Source: Bufo bufo
Lineage: Eukaryota > Chordata > Amphibia > Anura > Bufonidae
Length of the DNA stretch: 64,000 nucleotides
Direction: 5' to 3'
NCBI RefSeq assembly: GCF_905171765.1
Contig: NC_053392.1
Location: 414,356,787-414,420,786 of the forward strand
A program made the translations under genes and the position numbers. Shown here piece after piece: positions 54,877 to 64,000 of this stretch. Each line of letters starts with the position of its first letter. The first letter of the stretch is position 1. Under the pieces are notes generated by a model. The model saw nothing but the letters and a program-made list of their open reading frames with translations, searched no databases and was not told the DNA's origin.

Positions 54877-56179
54877 ATGGGAAATCAAGATGGGAAGTTG
54901 AAGAGAGCTCCTACTGATGTGCGGGATAAAGCATACCTTAGGCCTGAAGATGGAGAGAATGTCAAGAAAGGAGGCAGAAAAAAACATGGAAAATGCAATG
55001 AGCCTCAAAGCAAGAAACGAAGCAAATCTGAAACCAGAGCTTCGGTGTTTTCCAATTTAAGAATCAGAAAGACTCTGTCCTCGTCTAAGGATGGCAGGTG
55101 TGGATCCAAAGATGACATCTTGGGGGGGCATCACCTGCAAACCGATGAGGTAGACAGCAACCATTCAGCTGTTACCAAAACACCAGAAATAAGCATATCA
55201 GCGGATGAAGGAGGCCTCTCTGACACTGATGCTGATCGCTTTCACGTCAACAAATCCCTGGCAGCAGCTGCCGGCCATGAGATCCAGGAAGGACAAAAGA
55301 CCAGTTCAGGGTCTGACACAGATATCTACAGCTTCCATTCAGCTACAGAACCAGATGACTTGCTCTTCAATATTCAGATGGCAATTAAAATGCAGTTCTC
55401 CCAAGAGGGATCTCAGGAAGGCGAAACTGGTTATCTGTCAAATGTTCTTCAGGGGCCTCTGTCAAATTCTCAGACAATATTTTGGGATGCAGGTGATCAG
55501 CTGTCATCTGATAAGAGAAGTATTCACTCTCAAATTCAGGCATATGAGAAGGAATACAGTGCAAGAAAAAATACAGGAGAGGTACAAAGAACGGGGGACA
55601 TCTCTGAAGAAAATCATCAAGCTTCAATAGTTGAGACTGACATTTTCATAAGTTGCACTAGTAGATGTTCTTCCCAAGTATATGAAACTGGAAACTTGGC
55701 TTCTTTGTCTGTCAGGGAGGATTTTGATATAGGTGCAGATTTAGTATCACCTGAAAGGAATATGGGTAATAGCAAGCAAATTATAGATGAGAAAGGTGAT
55801 TTACTCTTCAAAGCAAATGACATCTCTGATGCAGATGTGTTTCCAGGAGCTGTACCAGGTACTCAGGAAAGCTCCCCTGTCTCCAGAAACTTTGTTAATA
55901 GTGGACAGTCAGATACAGCTACAAAGGAACAACCTCTTTCCAGTGTTTCATCTAGGGCACAATTATATCCAAAAGTCGAAGCAGGATTTAGAAAGTACTC
56001 AGGTAGTGGTTATAAAGGGTACACAAGCCGATCTGCAGACTGGACAAATGTGCTGATCAAGTCCCAGAAAAAAAGCATAAGAACAAGAAGTGTTCCAGAC
56101 ATTACAGTTGAAGTTGGTGCCCCAAAAAAGTCACCAAGTGTTCCAGGATTAACATTAAGTTTATCCAATGTACTTCAAG
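54877..56179 (+). CDS. FMN2: Formin-2 first coding exon (N-terminal 434 codons)
   Basis: Formin-2 nucleates unbranched actin filaments, acting for example in oocyte spindle positioning and in neurons. The start is the ATG at 54877, whose product begins [10 protein letters not shown], the conserved formin-2 N-terminus as I recall it. Further conserved blocks are [12 protein letters not shown] (residues 54-65), [18 protein letters not shown] (100-117), [17 protein letters not shown] (142-158) and SRSADW near 390. The region between is Ser-rich, poorly conserved and presumably disordered. The exon ends at 56179 with a consensus donor, G/gtgagt, in phase 1 (434 codons plus one base). FH1 and FH2 domains must lie in exons right of the window. 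The frame is intact. FMN1 is the alternative, but the N-terminus fits FMN2 better. Confidence 0.9.
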
Positions 56180-56185
56180 GTGAGT
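56180..56185 (+). other. 5' splice donor of FMN2 exon 1
   Basis: gtgagt follows caag, a near-consensus vertebrate donor. The open frame ends two codons later (TGA), as expected for read-through into an intron. Confidence 0.85.
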
Positions 56186-56261
56186 GAAAGAAAATTGTAC
56201 ATTTAAGTAAACTATACTTTCACTAATATAGCCAATATATATATACATATATATTAGCTAG

Positions 56262-56294
<33 letters not shown>

Positions 56295-56789
56295 TTATTT
56301 TTTCGGTGTGCATCCATAACCTTATATAGAAAACCACATACCAGTACTACAGATGAGTGAATTTGTTGAACCTTATTTAGTGTCCAATTTGTTGAATTTT
56401 CGAATGTCTAAATCAATTCTACTTGAATTGAAGTTGCACCAATTGCCCTGAAAATCGGTATATAACACCCTTTAGGGTTCTTTCAAACGAGCGGATCCAT
56501 GCAGGTAATCCACTGCGTGAGAGACACATGCTCTGTGTCTCTGCTGTCCGCTTGTGTGAAAGAGCCCTTAGTCTGCTAGGATTTAAAAAAAATGAAAGAT
56601 GTTATCTCTTTTTGCTAATAATTATGATTTTTTTTTGTCCCCCCTAAATTCCTTAATGCAATGACAGTAATGGCAAATAATGTCAGAATGACGAGAGCTA
56701 AGGGTAAATGCATGTTTGACTGTGTTAACCCCTTTAGGACACAGCCATATTTCACCTTCCTGACACAATAAAAATTTTAAATCTGACGT
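56186..56789 (+). other. Proximal part of FMN2 intron 1
   Basis: Noncoding, with an (AT)n microsatellite at about 56262-56290 and a short MITE at 56475-56567. Nothing else stands out before the LINE 3' end at 56790. Confidence 0.7.
56475..56567. mobile_element. 93-bp Harbinger-like MITE
   Basis: Inverted ends gggttctttcaaacgagcgg and (opposite strand) gggctctttcacacaagcgg are flanked by TTA at 56472-56474 and 56568-56570. Nearly the whole element is terminal inverted repeat, so it can fold into one hairpin. Confidence 0.75.
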
Positions 56790-56949
56790 ATAATAATAAT
56801 AATCTTTATTTATATAGCGCCAACATATTCCACAGCGCTTTACAGTGCAGGGGTTCATATACAAACAGTCATAAATAACATAGCAATAGACAAGTCAATA
56901 ATAACAAAAGGAGTGAGGGCCCTGCTCGCAAGAGCTTACAATCTATGAG

Positions 56950-57444
56950 GAGATAGGGTGACACAAAAGGTTAAAGGATAAGGTGACCCTGGCTGCTGCA
57001 TTAAGAATAGATTGGAGAGGGGAGAGTCTGGTGAGAGGGAGACCTATTAATAGTGAGTTTCAGTAATCAAGGAGGGAATGGATCAGGGCAACAATGAGAG
57101 TCTTTGTTGTTTCCATAGTGAGAAAGGTGCGGTTTCTGGAGATGTTCTTAAGGTGCAGGCGACATGAGCGGGAGAGACACTGGATGTAGGAAGTGAAGGA
57201 TAGATCAGTGTCAAATGTCACTGTAGCGGGCAGGCTGTCTAGGCCTGAAAGCAGTGCCACACTGAGAGGGAGATATAAGTTTTAGTTAGGTTAGTAGATG
57301 GAGAGAACACAAGAAGTTCAGTTTTTGAAGGATTAGTTTCACATAGAGAGAGGACATGATATTAGAGGCAGCAGACAGACAGTCACTGATGTTCTGTAGT
57401 ACAGCAGGGGTGATGTTGGGGGATGATGTGTATAATTATGTGTC
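56950..57444 (-). pseudogene. C-terminal reverse-transcriptase part of the L2-type LINE
   Basis: Just right of the catalytic motif comes DDT, then, with frame disturbances, VTFDTDLSFTSYIQCLSRSC, LHLKNISRNRTFL and LIVALIHSLLDY. This is the region after the RT palm in CR1/L2 elements. A stop replaces the residue after LLDY. Confidence 0.75.
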
Positions 57445-57699
57445 ATCAGCATCAGGGGCGTAACTAGAAATGACTGGGCCCCACAGCAAATATTTGTAAG
57501 GGCCCCTCCAGCGCGCTTCGCACCTCCCTCCTCCTGTGTAAACCCCACTCCTTTGGCACAGTGTAGCGGTATACTGTATATTGTGTGGCATAGTGGATGC
57601 TATATGTATATAACATAAACATATTTCATATGAAAACTTACAGTTACTTGACCCTTGGGGATCTCGGACGCCACTTCAACTCTTCCCACTTCCCAGTAT

Positions 57700-58745
57700 C
57701 ATAGTGCCATCCCCCCCCCCCCCCAATGTGCCAGTATCAAGTGCCTCTCTCCTTCCCACCCCCCATGTGCCAGTATCATAGTGCCAACCCCCCCATGTGC
57801 CAGTATCAAGTGCCTCTCTCTTCCCCCCCCATGTCCCAGTGTCATAGTGCCATCTCCCCCCCAAAAAAAGTGCCAGTATCAAGTGCCTCTCTCCCCCCAT
57901 GTGCCAGTATCATAGAGCCAAACCCACCCATGTGCCAGTATCAAGGGCCACCCCCCCCCCCCCCACATGCCAGTATCAAGTGCCTCTCTCCTCCCCTCAT
58001 GTCCCAGTATCATGGTGCCATCTCCCCCCCCACAAAAAAAGTGCCAGTATCAAGTGCCTCTCTCCCTCCCCCATGTGCCAGTATCAGGTGCCAACCCCTC
58101 TTCCCCCATGTGCCAGTATCAGGTGCCTCTCTCCCCCCCAGGTGCCAGTATCAGGTGCCAACCCCCCTCCCCCCAGGTGCCAGTATCAGGTGCCTCTCTC
58201 CCCCCCATGTGCCAGTATCAGGTGCCAAGCCCCCCTCCCCCCCAGGTGTCAGTATCAAGTGCCTCTCTCCTTCCCCCCATGTCCCAGTATCATAGTGCTA
58301 TCTCCCCCCCCACAAAAAAAGTGCCAGTATCAAGTGCCTCTCTCCCTCCCCCCCATGTGCCAGTATCACGTGCCTCTCCCCCCCCCCATGTGCCAGTATC
58401 AGGTGCCAACCCCCCCTCCCCCCCAGGTGCAAGTATCAGGTGCCAACCCTCCCCCCTCCCCCCCAGGTGCCAGTATCAGGTGCCAACCCCTCTCCCCCCC
58501 ATGTGCCAGTATCAGGTGCCTCTCTCCCCCACATGTGCCAGTATCAGGTGCCAACCCCCCCTCCCCTCAGGTGCCAGTATCAGGTGCCAACCCTCCCTCC
58601 CCCTTCCCCCCCAGGTGCCAGTATCAGGTGCCAACCCCTCTCCCCCCCATGTGCCAGTATCAGGTGTCTCTCTCCCCCCCAGGTGCCAGTATCAGGTGCC
58701 AACCCCCCTCCCCCCATGTGCCAGTATCAAGTGCCCCCCGCTCCC
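57700..58745. repeat. C-rich minisatellite, about 27-45 bp unit
   Basis: Roughly 30 units built on gtgccagtatcaagtgcc or gtgccagtatcaggtgcc, separated by C-runs of 6-14 with occasional tctctcc or aacc. All three plus-strand frames are long and open (proline/serine repeats such as PPCASIKCLSP) because the unit lacks stops; I do not consider them genes. The C-runs could form G-quadruplexes on the minus strand. Confidence 0.92.
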
Positions 58746-58875
58746 CCCATGGCAGTAACAGTCGGGTATTAAAAAATAATAATAAACACTTCTACTTACC
58801 TCCATGTCAGCGATGCGATGCAGCCTCTTCCTGTATGTCCATATATGGAGTCAGTGCTTGTATTTCAGAAAAGTT

Positions 58876-58955
58876 TCTGCTGGGATTCAAACCCAAGACC
58901 TTCTGTATCAGAGGCAAAGCACTTAACCACAAGACAATAAGAGCTGCCTTGCTGC
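58876..58955 (-). tRNA. tRNA-like module (pseudo-tRNA or SINE promoter)
   Basis: On the minus strand it has an A-box-like tgtggttaagtgc, the run tttgcctctgatacagaagg, and a B-box-like gggtttgaatccc at tRNA spacing. The TpsiC stem (tggg/ccca) is present, but I could not pair a full acceptor or anticodon stem, so it is probably a tRNA-derived pseudogene. Confidence 0.45.
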
Positions 58956-59174
58956 TGACTGAAAAAAATTTGAGACTTCTACTGTTATAGCTGGCTAAGT
59001 GTACATCTATACACATGACAGCTGCTCATATATAGAGATATAGCAGAGCTGAGTGTGCTGGGACAGCTGTCATATAGAGATATAGCAGTGCTGGGTGTGT
59101 TGGGGCAGCTGTCATATGTATAGATGTACACTTAGCCAGCTATAACAGTAGAAGTCTCATATTTTTTCAATCAG

Positions 59175-59262
59175 TTGCAATGCAGCTTTTATGGCTGTGT
59201 GGGTAAATGCTTTGCCTCTGATACACTGATACATTGGAGGTTGTGGGTTCGAATCCCAGACA
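59175..59262 (+). tRNA. Second tRNA-like module, inverted relative to the first
   Basis: A-box-like tggctgtgtgggtaaatgc, shared run tttgcctctgataca, then an extra ctgatacattgg and a good B box gggttcgaatccca. The extra bases in the anticodon region make a working tRNA unlikely. It shares ancestry with the module at 58876-58955. Confidence 0.45.
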
Positions 59263-59599
59263 CATCAGGAGACTTTAGGAGACAGTAAGATTAGATCACA
59301 TTAGCGAGGGGGCCTGGTCAGCCGCCGCTGCTGCTGTGAAGGGGCCCTGAACATTAAGACAAGAATCGATATTTAACTAACTTGAAAATAAACTGTCACA
59401 CACGCTGCCAGGGCGCCGGGCCCCGAAGCAGCTGCTTCCCCGGTAGTTACGCCACTGCCTGGCTGCCTCTGTGTAGTGTCTGTGTGTGTTAATAAAAGAA
59501 AAAAAAAACTGAATGCGGTCCGGACGGGCCCCCAGTGGCGTAGGGCTCCATAGCCACTGATATGGTTGCTATGGCGATCCCTACGCCACTGATCAGCAT

Positions 59600-60080
59600 A
59601 GAGATGGTACTGGAAATCAAATCTGCTGATGGTCTGTCCAATTGGGGATGTGTAGAGACAGAAGAGGAGAGGGCCTAGGACTGAACCCTGAAAAACTCCA
59701 ACAGCGAGAGGGAGAGGTGGAGAAGTGGAGGCAGCGAATGATACACTGGAAGAGTGGCCACAGAGATAGGAAGAAAACCAGGAGAGGGCAGTGTCCTTTA
59801 GGCCAATGGACTGGAGTATTGTGAGTAGGAGATGTTGGTTTTCAGTGTCAAAAGCTGCAAAGAGGTCAAGGAGAATGAGCAGAGAGTAGTCACCATTGCT
59901 TTTTGCTGTCAGGAGGTCATTTGTCACTTTAGTGAGGGCAGTTTCTGTCAAGTGTAGGGAACAGAAGCCAGATTGTAGTGGATCAAGGAGAGAGTGAGCA
60001 GAGAGATAACGGATGAGGTGAGAGTAGACCAGGCTCTCCAAGAGTTTAGAGATGAGAGTTAGTTGTGCAGGATGGGTCAA
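59600..60080 (-). pseudogene. N-terminal reverse-transcriptase part of the L2-type LINE
   Basis: The frame shows [75 protein letters not shown] and [20 protein letters not shown], then FQYHLYAD. These are consecutive RT palm motifs of CR1/L2 LINEs. It stops at the hAT insertion, which falls inside the catalytic YADDT box. Confidence 0.88.
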
Positions 60081-60407
60081 GAGAATTTTTTTTTTTAAAT
60101 AATGGAGTAATGATGGAGTGTTTGAAATATACCAGAAGAGAGGGAGAGGTTGAAGATTGTTATTAGGTAAGTGGTGACAGCCGGAGAGAGAGGCTGGTGT
60201 AGGTGTGAGGGAAAGGGATCAGAGGTGCATGTTGTAGGACGAGAAGAAGAAAGGAGCCTGGAGACTTTTTCTTCTGTGACTGGGTCAAATGTGGACAGTG
60301 AGCTAGAGGAGATGAGGGGGGAAAGATGGTGAATAGTACTTAGTAGCTGGGAGCTGATTTCATGCCGTATGTGCTCTATTTTCTCTGTGTAGTAGGTAGC
60401 TAGGTCT

Positions 60408-61145
60408 TCAGCAGAGAGGTCTGTGATGGGTGCCTGAACTTTTTGACATTTTCCACTCCCTCCTTAATCCTACAATTTTTTTTGGGTTGTTGGACAGTGA
60501 GGAGATTAGGGTGGTGAAGTAAGTCTGTTTAGTGAGGTGGAGGGCAGAGCTATAGGTCCGTAGCATGAATTTGTAATGGAGGAAATGTTCTTGAGTTTTC
60601 CTCCATGGGCATTCAGCACTCCTGGAGCAACGCTGGAGGAATTGAGTTTGCAGTGTAAGCCAGGGCTGCTTTGGTCTAAGTTTGGAGGTTTTGAGGGTAG
60701 GGGGTACTACTTTGTCCAGAGTGATTGTGAGGGTGTTGTTGTAATGATTTATGGTCAGATCAGGGCAGAAGAGGGAAGAGATTGGGGACAACAATGAGTG
60801 TAGAGTGTCTGTAAGTGAATGAGGGTCAGTGGCCTGTAGATTTCTGTGCATGTAGTAGGTACAGTTGTGCTGGGATGGGTGCAGATTTGTGAGAGTGAAG
60901 GAAAGGATGTTGTGGTCAGAAAGCAGGAGAGGAGAGTTATTAAAGTTGGAGATTGAGCAGAGCCTGAAGAAAACCAAGTCAAGTGTATTACAGTCTTTGT
61001 GTGTCTGAAAATTAGATAGTTGAGAAAGACCAAGAGAGGAGGTTAGAAAAAGAAGCTGGGAGGAAGACGCAGAGGTGGGGCTGTTTATGGGCAAGTTGAA
61101 GTCTCCCAGTATAAGGGTTGGTATTTCTGAGGACAAGAAGTGCAA
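60408..61145 (-). pseudogene. Endonuclease C-terminus and linker of the L2-type LINE
   Basis: The frame begins MHFLSSEIPTLILGDFNLPI (the GDFN endonuclease motif), continues LGLSQLSNFQTHKDCNTLDL and LLLSDHNILSFTL (the SDH motif), and runs into the linker before RT. The N-terminal half of the endonuclease is missing, so the insertion is 5' truncated. Frameshifts separate it from the RT frame around 60100-60410. Confidence 0.85.
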
Positions 61146-61149
61146 TGGC

Positions 61150-61671
61150 CCAATTCAGCGTCTGGGGTATCCCTTGCCCCGGAGGAGGTTTCTGCGAAAT
61201 ATGTCCCTCTTATAGAGCAAGTAAATGTGACGCCAGCTGTGGTTAAGCAGCGGAAGCACAAGGCTCCCTTTGTAAATAGTAATGTTGGTACCCAGGGGTA
61301 GGATTGCCAGAGTGGTGCAGGGTGGCCTACAATCTCTGTAGATGTTATATACACGTGTCACGGTGTTCATACCTGTATATCCGTGGATCCCAGACTTGAT
61401 GTAGTCCGAAGCAGTGCAAAAAGGGTGGGTGAACTTGGATGATGAGTAAGTAGAATAAATGGAGTCCAGACAACGTAGTAACGTTGAACAGTTGCTTTTA
61501 CTTGGCATAAATTGGTAATCCAAACAGCTTCCAAACGATATCTTGGTCATCATCAGGTACTGGCTTAACTTTGGCAGGCAAATACTTCTCTGCAAAAGTC
61601 TCAGCGCTGCTATGCTTGGCTGGATAAATAAGAAAACTCTTCCTCTTCTGCTGGAACTTAAGTTAGCTGGG
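61150..61671. other. Unclassified sequence, perhaps LTR-like
   Basis: No gene is recognised. Minus-strand open frames here have no known motifs. Phrases such as gtgtcacggtgttcatacct and tacttggcataaattggtaa do not match other parts of the window. It abuts the hAT at 61680. Confidence 0.35.
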
Positions 61672-61679
61672 GTCTGTAG

Positions 61680-62225
61680 TAGTGTTGAGCGCGAATATTC
61701 GAATAGCAAACTTTTATCTCAAATATCGCAACTTCGAGAATTCACGAATATTTCGAATATGGTGCTATATATTCGTTATAGCGAATATTCGTAATTTATT
61801 CCAATCTGAACACATAGAGCACCCAAAAAAAGACGAATATTCTAAAAAAATAATATATTCGATATAGTGCTATATATTCGTATTTTAGAATATTTGTCAT
61901 TTTTTTCCATCTGAAGTCATGATTCCTCCCTGCTTAAGTTGCTCGACAATCATAACTTCAGATGGAAAAAAAATGACAAATATTTAAAAAACTAATATAT
62001 AGCACTATACCGAATATAGTGCTATACTGTATATTCCTTTTTGACCCAAGCCTGTATTGATCGCATAATATGCGAATATTACGCGATCATTAAATTGCTT
62101 ATTTTTTGAGTAAAAAAATTTAGAATATATAACGAATATTCGAATTCGCGAACATTTGACGAATAGTCTATAAAATATTTGCAAAATATCACAAATTCAA
62201 ATATGACCCCTGCCGCTCATCACTA
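61680..62225. mobile_element. Short non-autonomous hAT, 546 bp
   Basis: Ends TAGTGTTGAGCG and (opposite strand) TAGTGATGAGCG are inverted, with an exact 8-bp duplication GTCTGTAG at 61672-61679 and 62226-62233. The interior is a series of cgaatattcg palindromes and long inverted segments (gacaaatattct/agaatatttgtc types) around 61880-61990. It has no coding capacity. Confidence 0.9.
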
Positions 62226-62485
62226 GTCTGTAGTCTGTCTCTTACTTATAATTAGAGATGAGCGAATCAAAGCTGAAGAAGTAGAATTCTATCCGAATTT
62301 CAGTAAAACTTTGATTCGCCACAAATGCGAATTTCCTCGCGCTTCGTGGTAACGAATCCAAATGATGGCTACACGTGTGAGGACTGAGGACATGGGGAAA
62401 GGAACTCTGGGAAGGTGGGATAACCCAGATTGACATGCCTGCATGCAGCCAATCAGCAGCCAGGCCAGCCCTGTGATGTCACAGC

Positions 62486-62497
62486 CCTATAAATATG
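62486..62497 (+). promoter_or_regulatory. TATA-like box of the 62.3-kb hAT
   Basis: cctataaatatgg lies about 235 bp inside the element. Upstream are a CCAAT-like ccaatcagcag and a CRE-like tgatgtcaca. The arrangement parallels the TATA box at 47226-47238. Confidence 0.55.
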
Positions 62498-62849
62498 GCA
62501 GCCATTTTAGATTCTGCCATTTTCCAGCGTTCAGAGTACAGGGACAGACTTGTGAAGGCATTTGGGACCGCTAATGGAAAAACTACTATGTTTAAAAAAC
62601 AAAACTGGGGAGGAATCATTTCACAGCATCTTAATGCAGGGAGAGACGTCAGAAGGTGCTAGGGACATTGATAGGAAAATGATTTACAAGTGCAGGGAAC
62701 AATTATTTGGGGATCCAAATAGTCATTAGACAGCTCTGTCATTCCAGTTTTTTGTTATTGGGCTGCAAGTGATATGTTGGAAATCCTTTAGAGGCTTATA
62801 TCTTAGAATCTTATTCAGTACGACAAGAAAAATACTGTATATATTCATT

Positions 62850-63235
62850 TCACTTCTGCAGTTATTTCTGTTGAAAGAATATAGGGGCATATTACAGCAC
62901 AACAAGAAAAGTATATACGCACTGCACTGTTGCAGTTATTTCTGGTCAAAGCCTATAGGGTCATATTACAGTACAACAAGAAAAGTATATACGCACTGCA
63001 CTGTTGCAGTTATTTCTGGTCAAAGCATATAGGGTCATATTACAGTAAAGAAAAATATATTCTCAGGTCACTTCTGCAGTTATTTCTGTTGAAAGCGTAT
63101 AGGGGCGTATTACAGTAAAAAAAAGAAAAAATATACAGTATAAGCATTTCACTGATGCACTTATTTGTGCCAAAAGAGTTCAGTGGCCTATTTCAGTACA
63201 AAAATAAAAATATATTCTCAGTTCACGTTGGCGTT
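62850..63235. repeat. About five tandem units of 70-75 bp in the hAT leader
   Basis: Each unit contains tgcagttatttctg, (g)ttgaaagcatatagggtca or a variant, and tattacagtaca followed by an A-rich run. The two central units are nearly identical (gaaaagtatatacgcactgc in both). Confidence 0.85.
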
Positions 63236-63251
63236 TTTATGTGTTGAAAGC

Positions 63252-63365
63252 ATGGCTGGGATTCAGCAGGGTGGCAGCAGTGGGAGGTCGGGAGCCAAAC
63301 GTGCCCGGGGTAGAGCACCTGCTTTGCAGCAGCATACCTACCCGGGAGGTAGCAGGGGTTCATGA
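63252..63365 (+). pseudogene. Short hAT-associated N-terminal frame, 37 aa
   Basis: ATG at 63252 opens MAGIQQGGSSGRSGAKRARG and stops TGA at 63363. It resembles in composition and position the Gly/Arg-rich start of the frame at 43533 and probably represents the truncated N-terminus of a transposase. Alone it has no predicted function. Confidence 0.35.
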
Positions 63366-63784
63366 AAGTAGCGGTGGTAGCAGTCAGTCAGTGCGGCGGT
63401 TATATGTGGTAAAATCTTTATTGAAGTATTTCGGTCGAAAAACAAAATGTATTCAGCGGTCAGCACTCTCGGTTATATGCGGCTAAATCTCCATGATATC
63501 TCCATGATAAATCTGCAGCGTGGGGGCCCCGTGTGGCTTCTACACACTTTCAAAATAATCCTTTGGTGGAGTAAATAGATGCCGGATGACCGGGAAGCTC
63601 CATGACCTTCCCAGGAGCAGCTGTTGGGAGCAGCGGTTCATTTCTGAGACGTCCGTATAGTGTGGGGGTAATCCGAAGACCCTTTCCATCTCTGTGCTCC
63701 GTTATATGTGGTAAAGTCTTTATTGAAGTATTTTTGTGGAAAATACATTTTACTCAGCGTTCAGCGATGCACTTACAGGTGAAA

Positions 63785-64000
63785 CTTAAAAGGTGAAACT
63801 AAAATATGTGATAGACTCATTACATGCAAAGCGAGATATTTCAAGCCTTTATTTGTTATAATTTGGATGATTATGAAGCCCCAAAGCCACAATTTTGAGG
63901 TACCTTGGCTCAGGGGGTATGGATTAATTAGCTTACTAGAGTGTCACACTTTGAGCCTAAAATATTGAACCTTTACACAAAAATTCTAATTTTAAGCTGC
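63785..64000. repeat. Interspersed repeat fragment running off the window
   Basis: atatttcaagcctttatttg / ttataatttggatgattatg and ttgagcctaaaatattgaac belong, as I recall, to a dispersed vertebrate repeat seen in fish and frogs. I cannot name the family. It continues beyond the window edge. Confidence 0.45.

Larger units (their letters stand above)
58800..59292. repeat. Inverted repeat pair flanking a 90-bp core inside the hAT
   Basis: gacttctactgttatagctg / gctaagtgtacatctataca (58975-59014) is the reverse complement of tgtatagatgtacacttagc / cagctataacagtagaagtc (about 59115-59156). The complementarity continues outward through the two tRNA-like modules. Short tandem copies of atagagatatagcag lie in the core. 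Confidence 0.85.
57453..59591. mobile_element. Complete non-autonomous hAT transposon, 2139 bp, inside the L2 RT
   Basis: Ends CAGGGGCGTAAC and (opposite strand) CAGTGGCGTAGG are inverted, and an exact 8-bp duplication ATCAGCAT flanks it (57445-57452 and 59592-59599). It contains a C-rich minisatellite, an inverted pair of tRNA-like modules, and a second internal terminus-like motif (gttacgccactg at about 59444-59455), but no transposase. It interrupts the LINE RT between the Tyr-Ala-Asp and the following Asp-Thr of its catalytic motif. Confidence 0.9.
56790..61145 (-). mobile_element. 5'-truncated CR1/L2-type LINE, split by a hAT insertion
   Basis: Read on the minus strand it contains the end of an endonuclease, an RT in two pieces and a 3' end gcgctatataaataaagatt followed by (ATT)n, typical of L2-like tails. 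The 5' part is missing beyond about 61145. The hAT at 57453-59591 separates the two RT parts. Several frameshifts are present. Confidence 0.85.
62253..63780 (+). mobile_element. 5' portion of another hAT element
   Basis: Starts tagagatgagcgaatcaa, followed by a subterminal inverted motif (aaactttgattcgccac pairing with the start), a GC-rich promoter-like zone, four to five 70-bp tandem units and a short Gly/Ser/Arg-rich frame. The same order (terminus, TATA, tandem units, Gly-rich frame) is seen in the minus-strand hAT at 43251-47460. The 3' terminus is not identified in the window. Confidence 0.65.

Noticed and set aside
55205..55630. Alternative frames inside the FMN2 exon
   Set aside because: They are shadows; only the frame from 54877 carries conserved formin-2 blocks and meets the splice donor.
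57655..58990. Proline-rich frames of up to 363 aa in the C-rich minisatellite as a coding exon
   Set aside because: All three plus-strand frames are open at once, as expected for a stop-free repeat, and the region lies wholly within a non-autonomous hAT.
57453..59455. hAT right end placed at the first gttacgccactg motif (59444-59455)
   Set aside because: The bases after that motif (cctggctg) do not match the left duplication, whereas ATCAGCAT follows the later end at 59591 exactly.

Overview
This is vertebrate nuclear DNA, almost certainly from a frog or toad (Anura). It has no bacterial-type gene organisation and is dominated by satellite DNA, hAT transposons, Ty3/gypsy pieces, LINEs and TTAA-site transposons. 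I infer the organism from the character of the hAT, LINE and TTAA elements and from one recognisable host exon; nothing in the sequence names the species. The only convincing host gene is the first coding exon of a formin-2 (FMN2) orthologue at 54877-56179 on the + strand. If that is right, everything right of 56180 is FMN2 intron 1 and the left 54 kb is upstream flank. Nearly every other long open frame belongs to a mobile element or is a by-product of a tandem repeat.

Layout. 1-470: unclassified, possibly retroelement-derived. About 600-17548: a satellite array of roughly 120 monomers of about 130 bp, with higher-order duplications and six copies of a 160-bp foreign insert. 17549-21798: a decayed Ty3/gypsy element inserted into one monomer (5-bp target duplication CAACT). 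21799-23381: more satellite, carrying a second copy of the rearranged gypsy 3' end. 23382-37084: an inverted 43-bp scrap of the gypsy/satellite junction, then a decayed hAT transposase whose 3' half holds a minisatellite. That minisatellite is split by an 8-kb LINE of the L1/Tx1 type with both ORFs open. 37085-38585: another hAT end and an LTR-like block. 38586-47460: two 2.45-kb TTAA-flanked non-autonomous transposons, a gypsy gag-protease fragment with a PNMA-like Gag, and a minus-strand hAT 5' end. 47462-49545: tandem repeats, a 546-bp palindrome, a Tc1/mariner relic and a GC-rich minisatellite. 49977-52079: a complete non-autonomous hAT with 8-bp target duplication. 52230-54600: Penelope-like and unclassified repeats. 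54609-56179: FMN2 leader and exon 1. 56790-61145: a 5'-truncated CR1/L2-type LINE, cut inside its reverse-transcriptase catalytic motif by a 2.1-kb hAT. 61680-64000: a short hAT, the start of another hAT, and a further interspersed repeat.

How it fits together. The nesting gives a relative chronology: satellite, then gypsy insertion, then internal deletion of gypsy, then co-amplification of the deleted end with the satellite, then an inversion-type join to the hAT. The LINE interrupts the hAT minisatellite and is the least damaged element present. Several unrelated hAT elements each carry their own private tandem repeat, which makes hATs plausible nurseries for satellite DNA here. I found no CRISPR array, rRNA, functional tRNA or bacterial-type operon, and no clearly new biochemical system. 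The strongest novelty candidates are structural: the satellite/retroelement co-amplification, the composite minisatellites, the long palindrome and the intact LINE.
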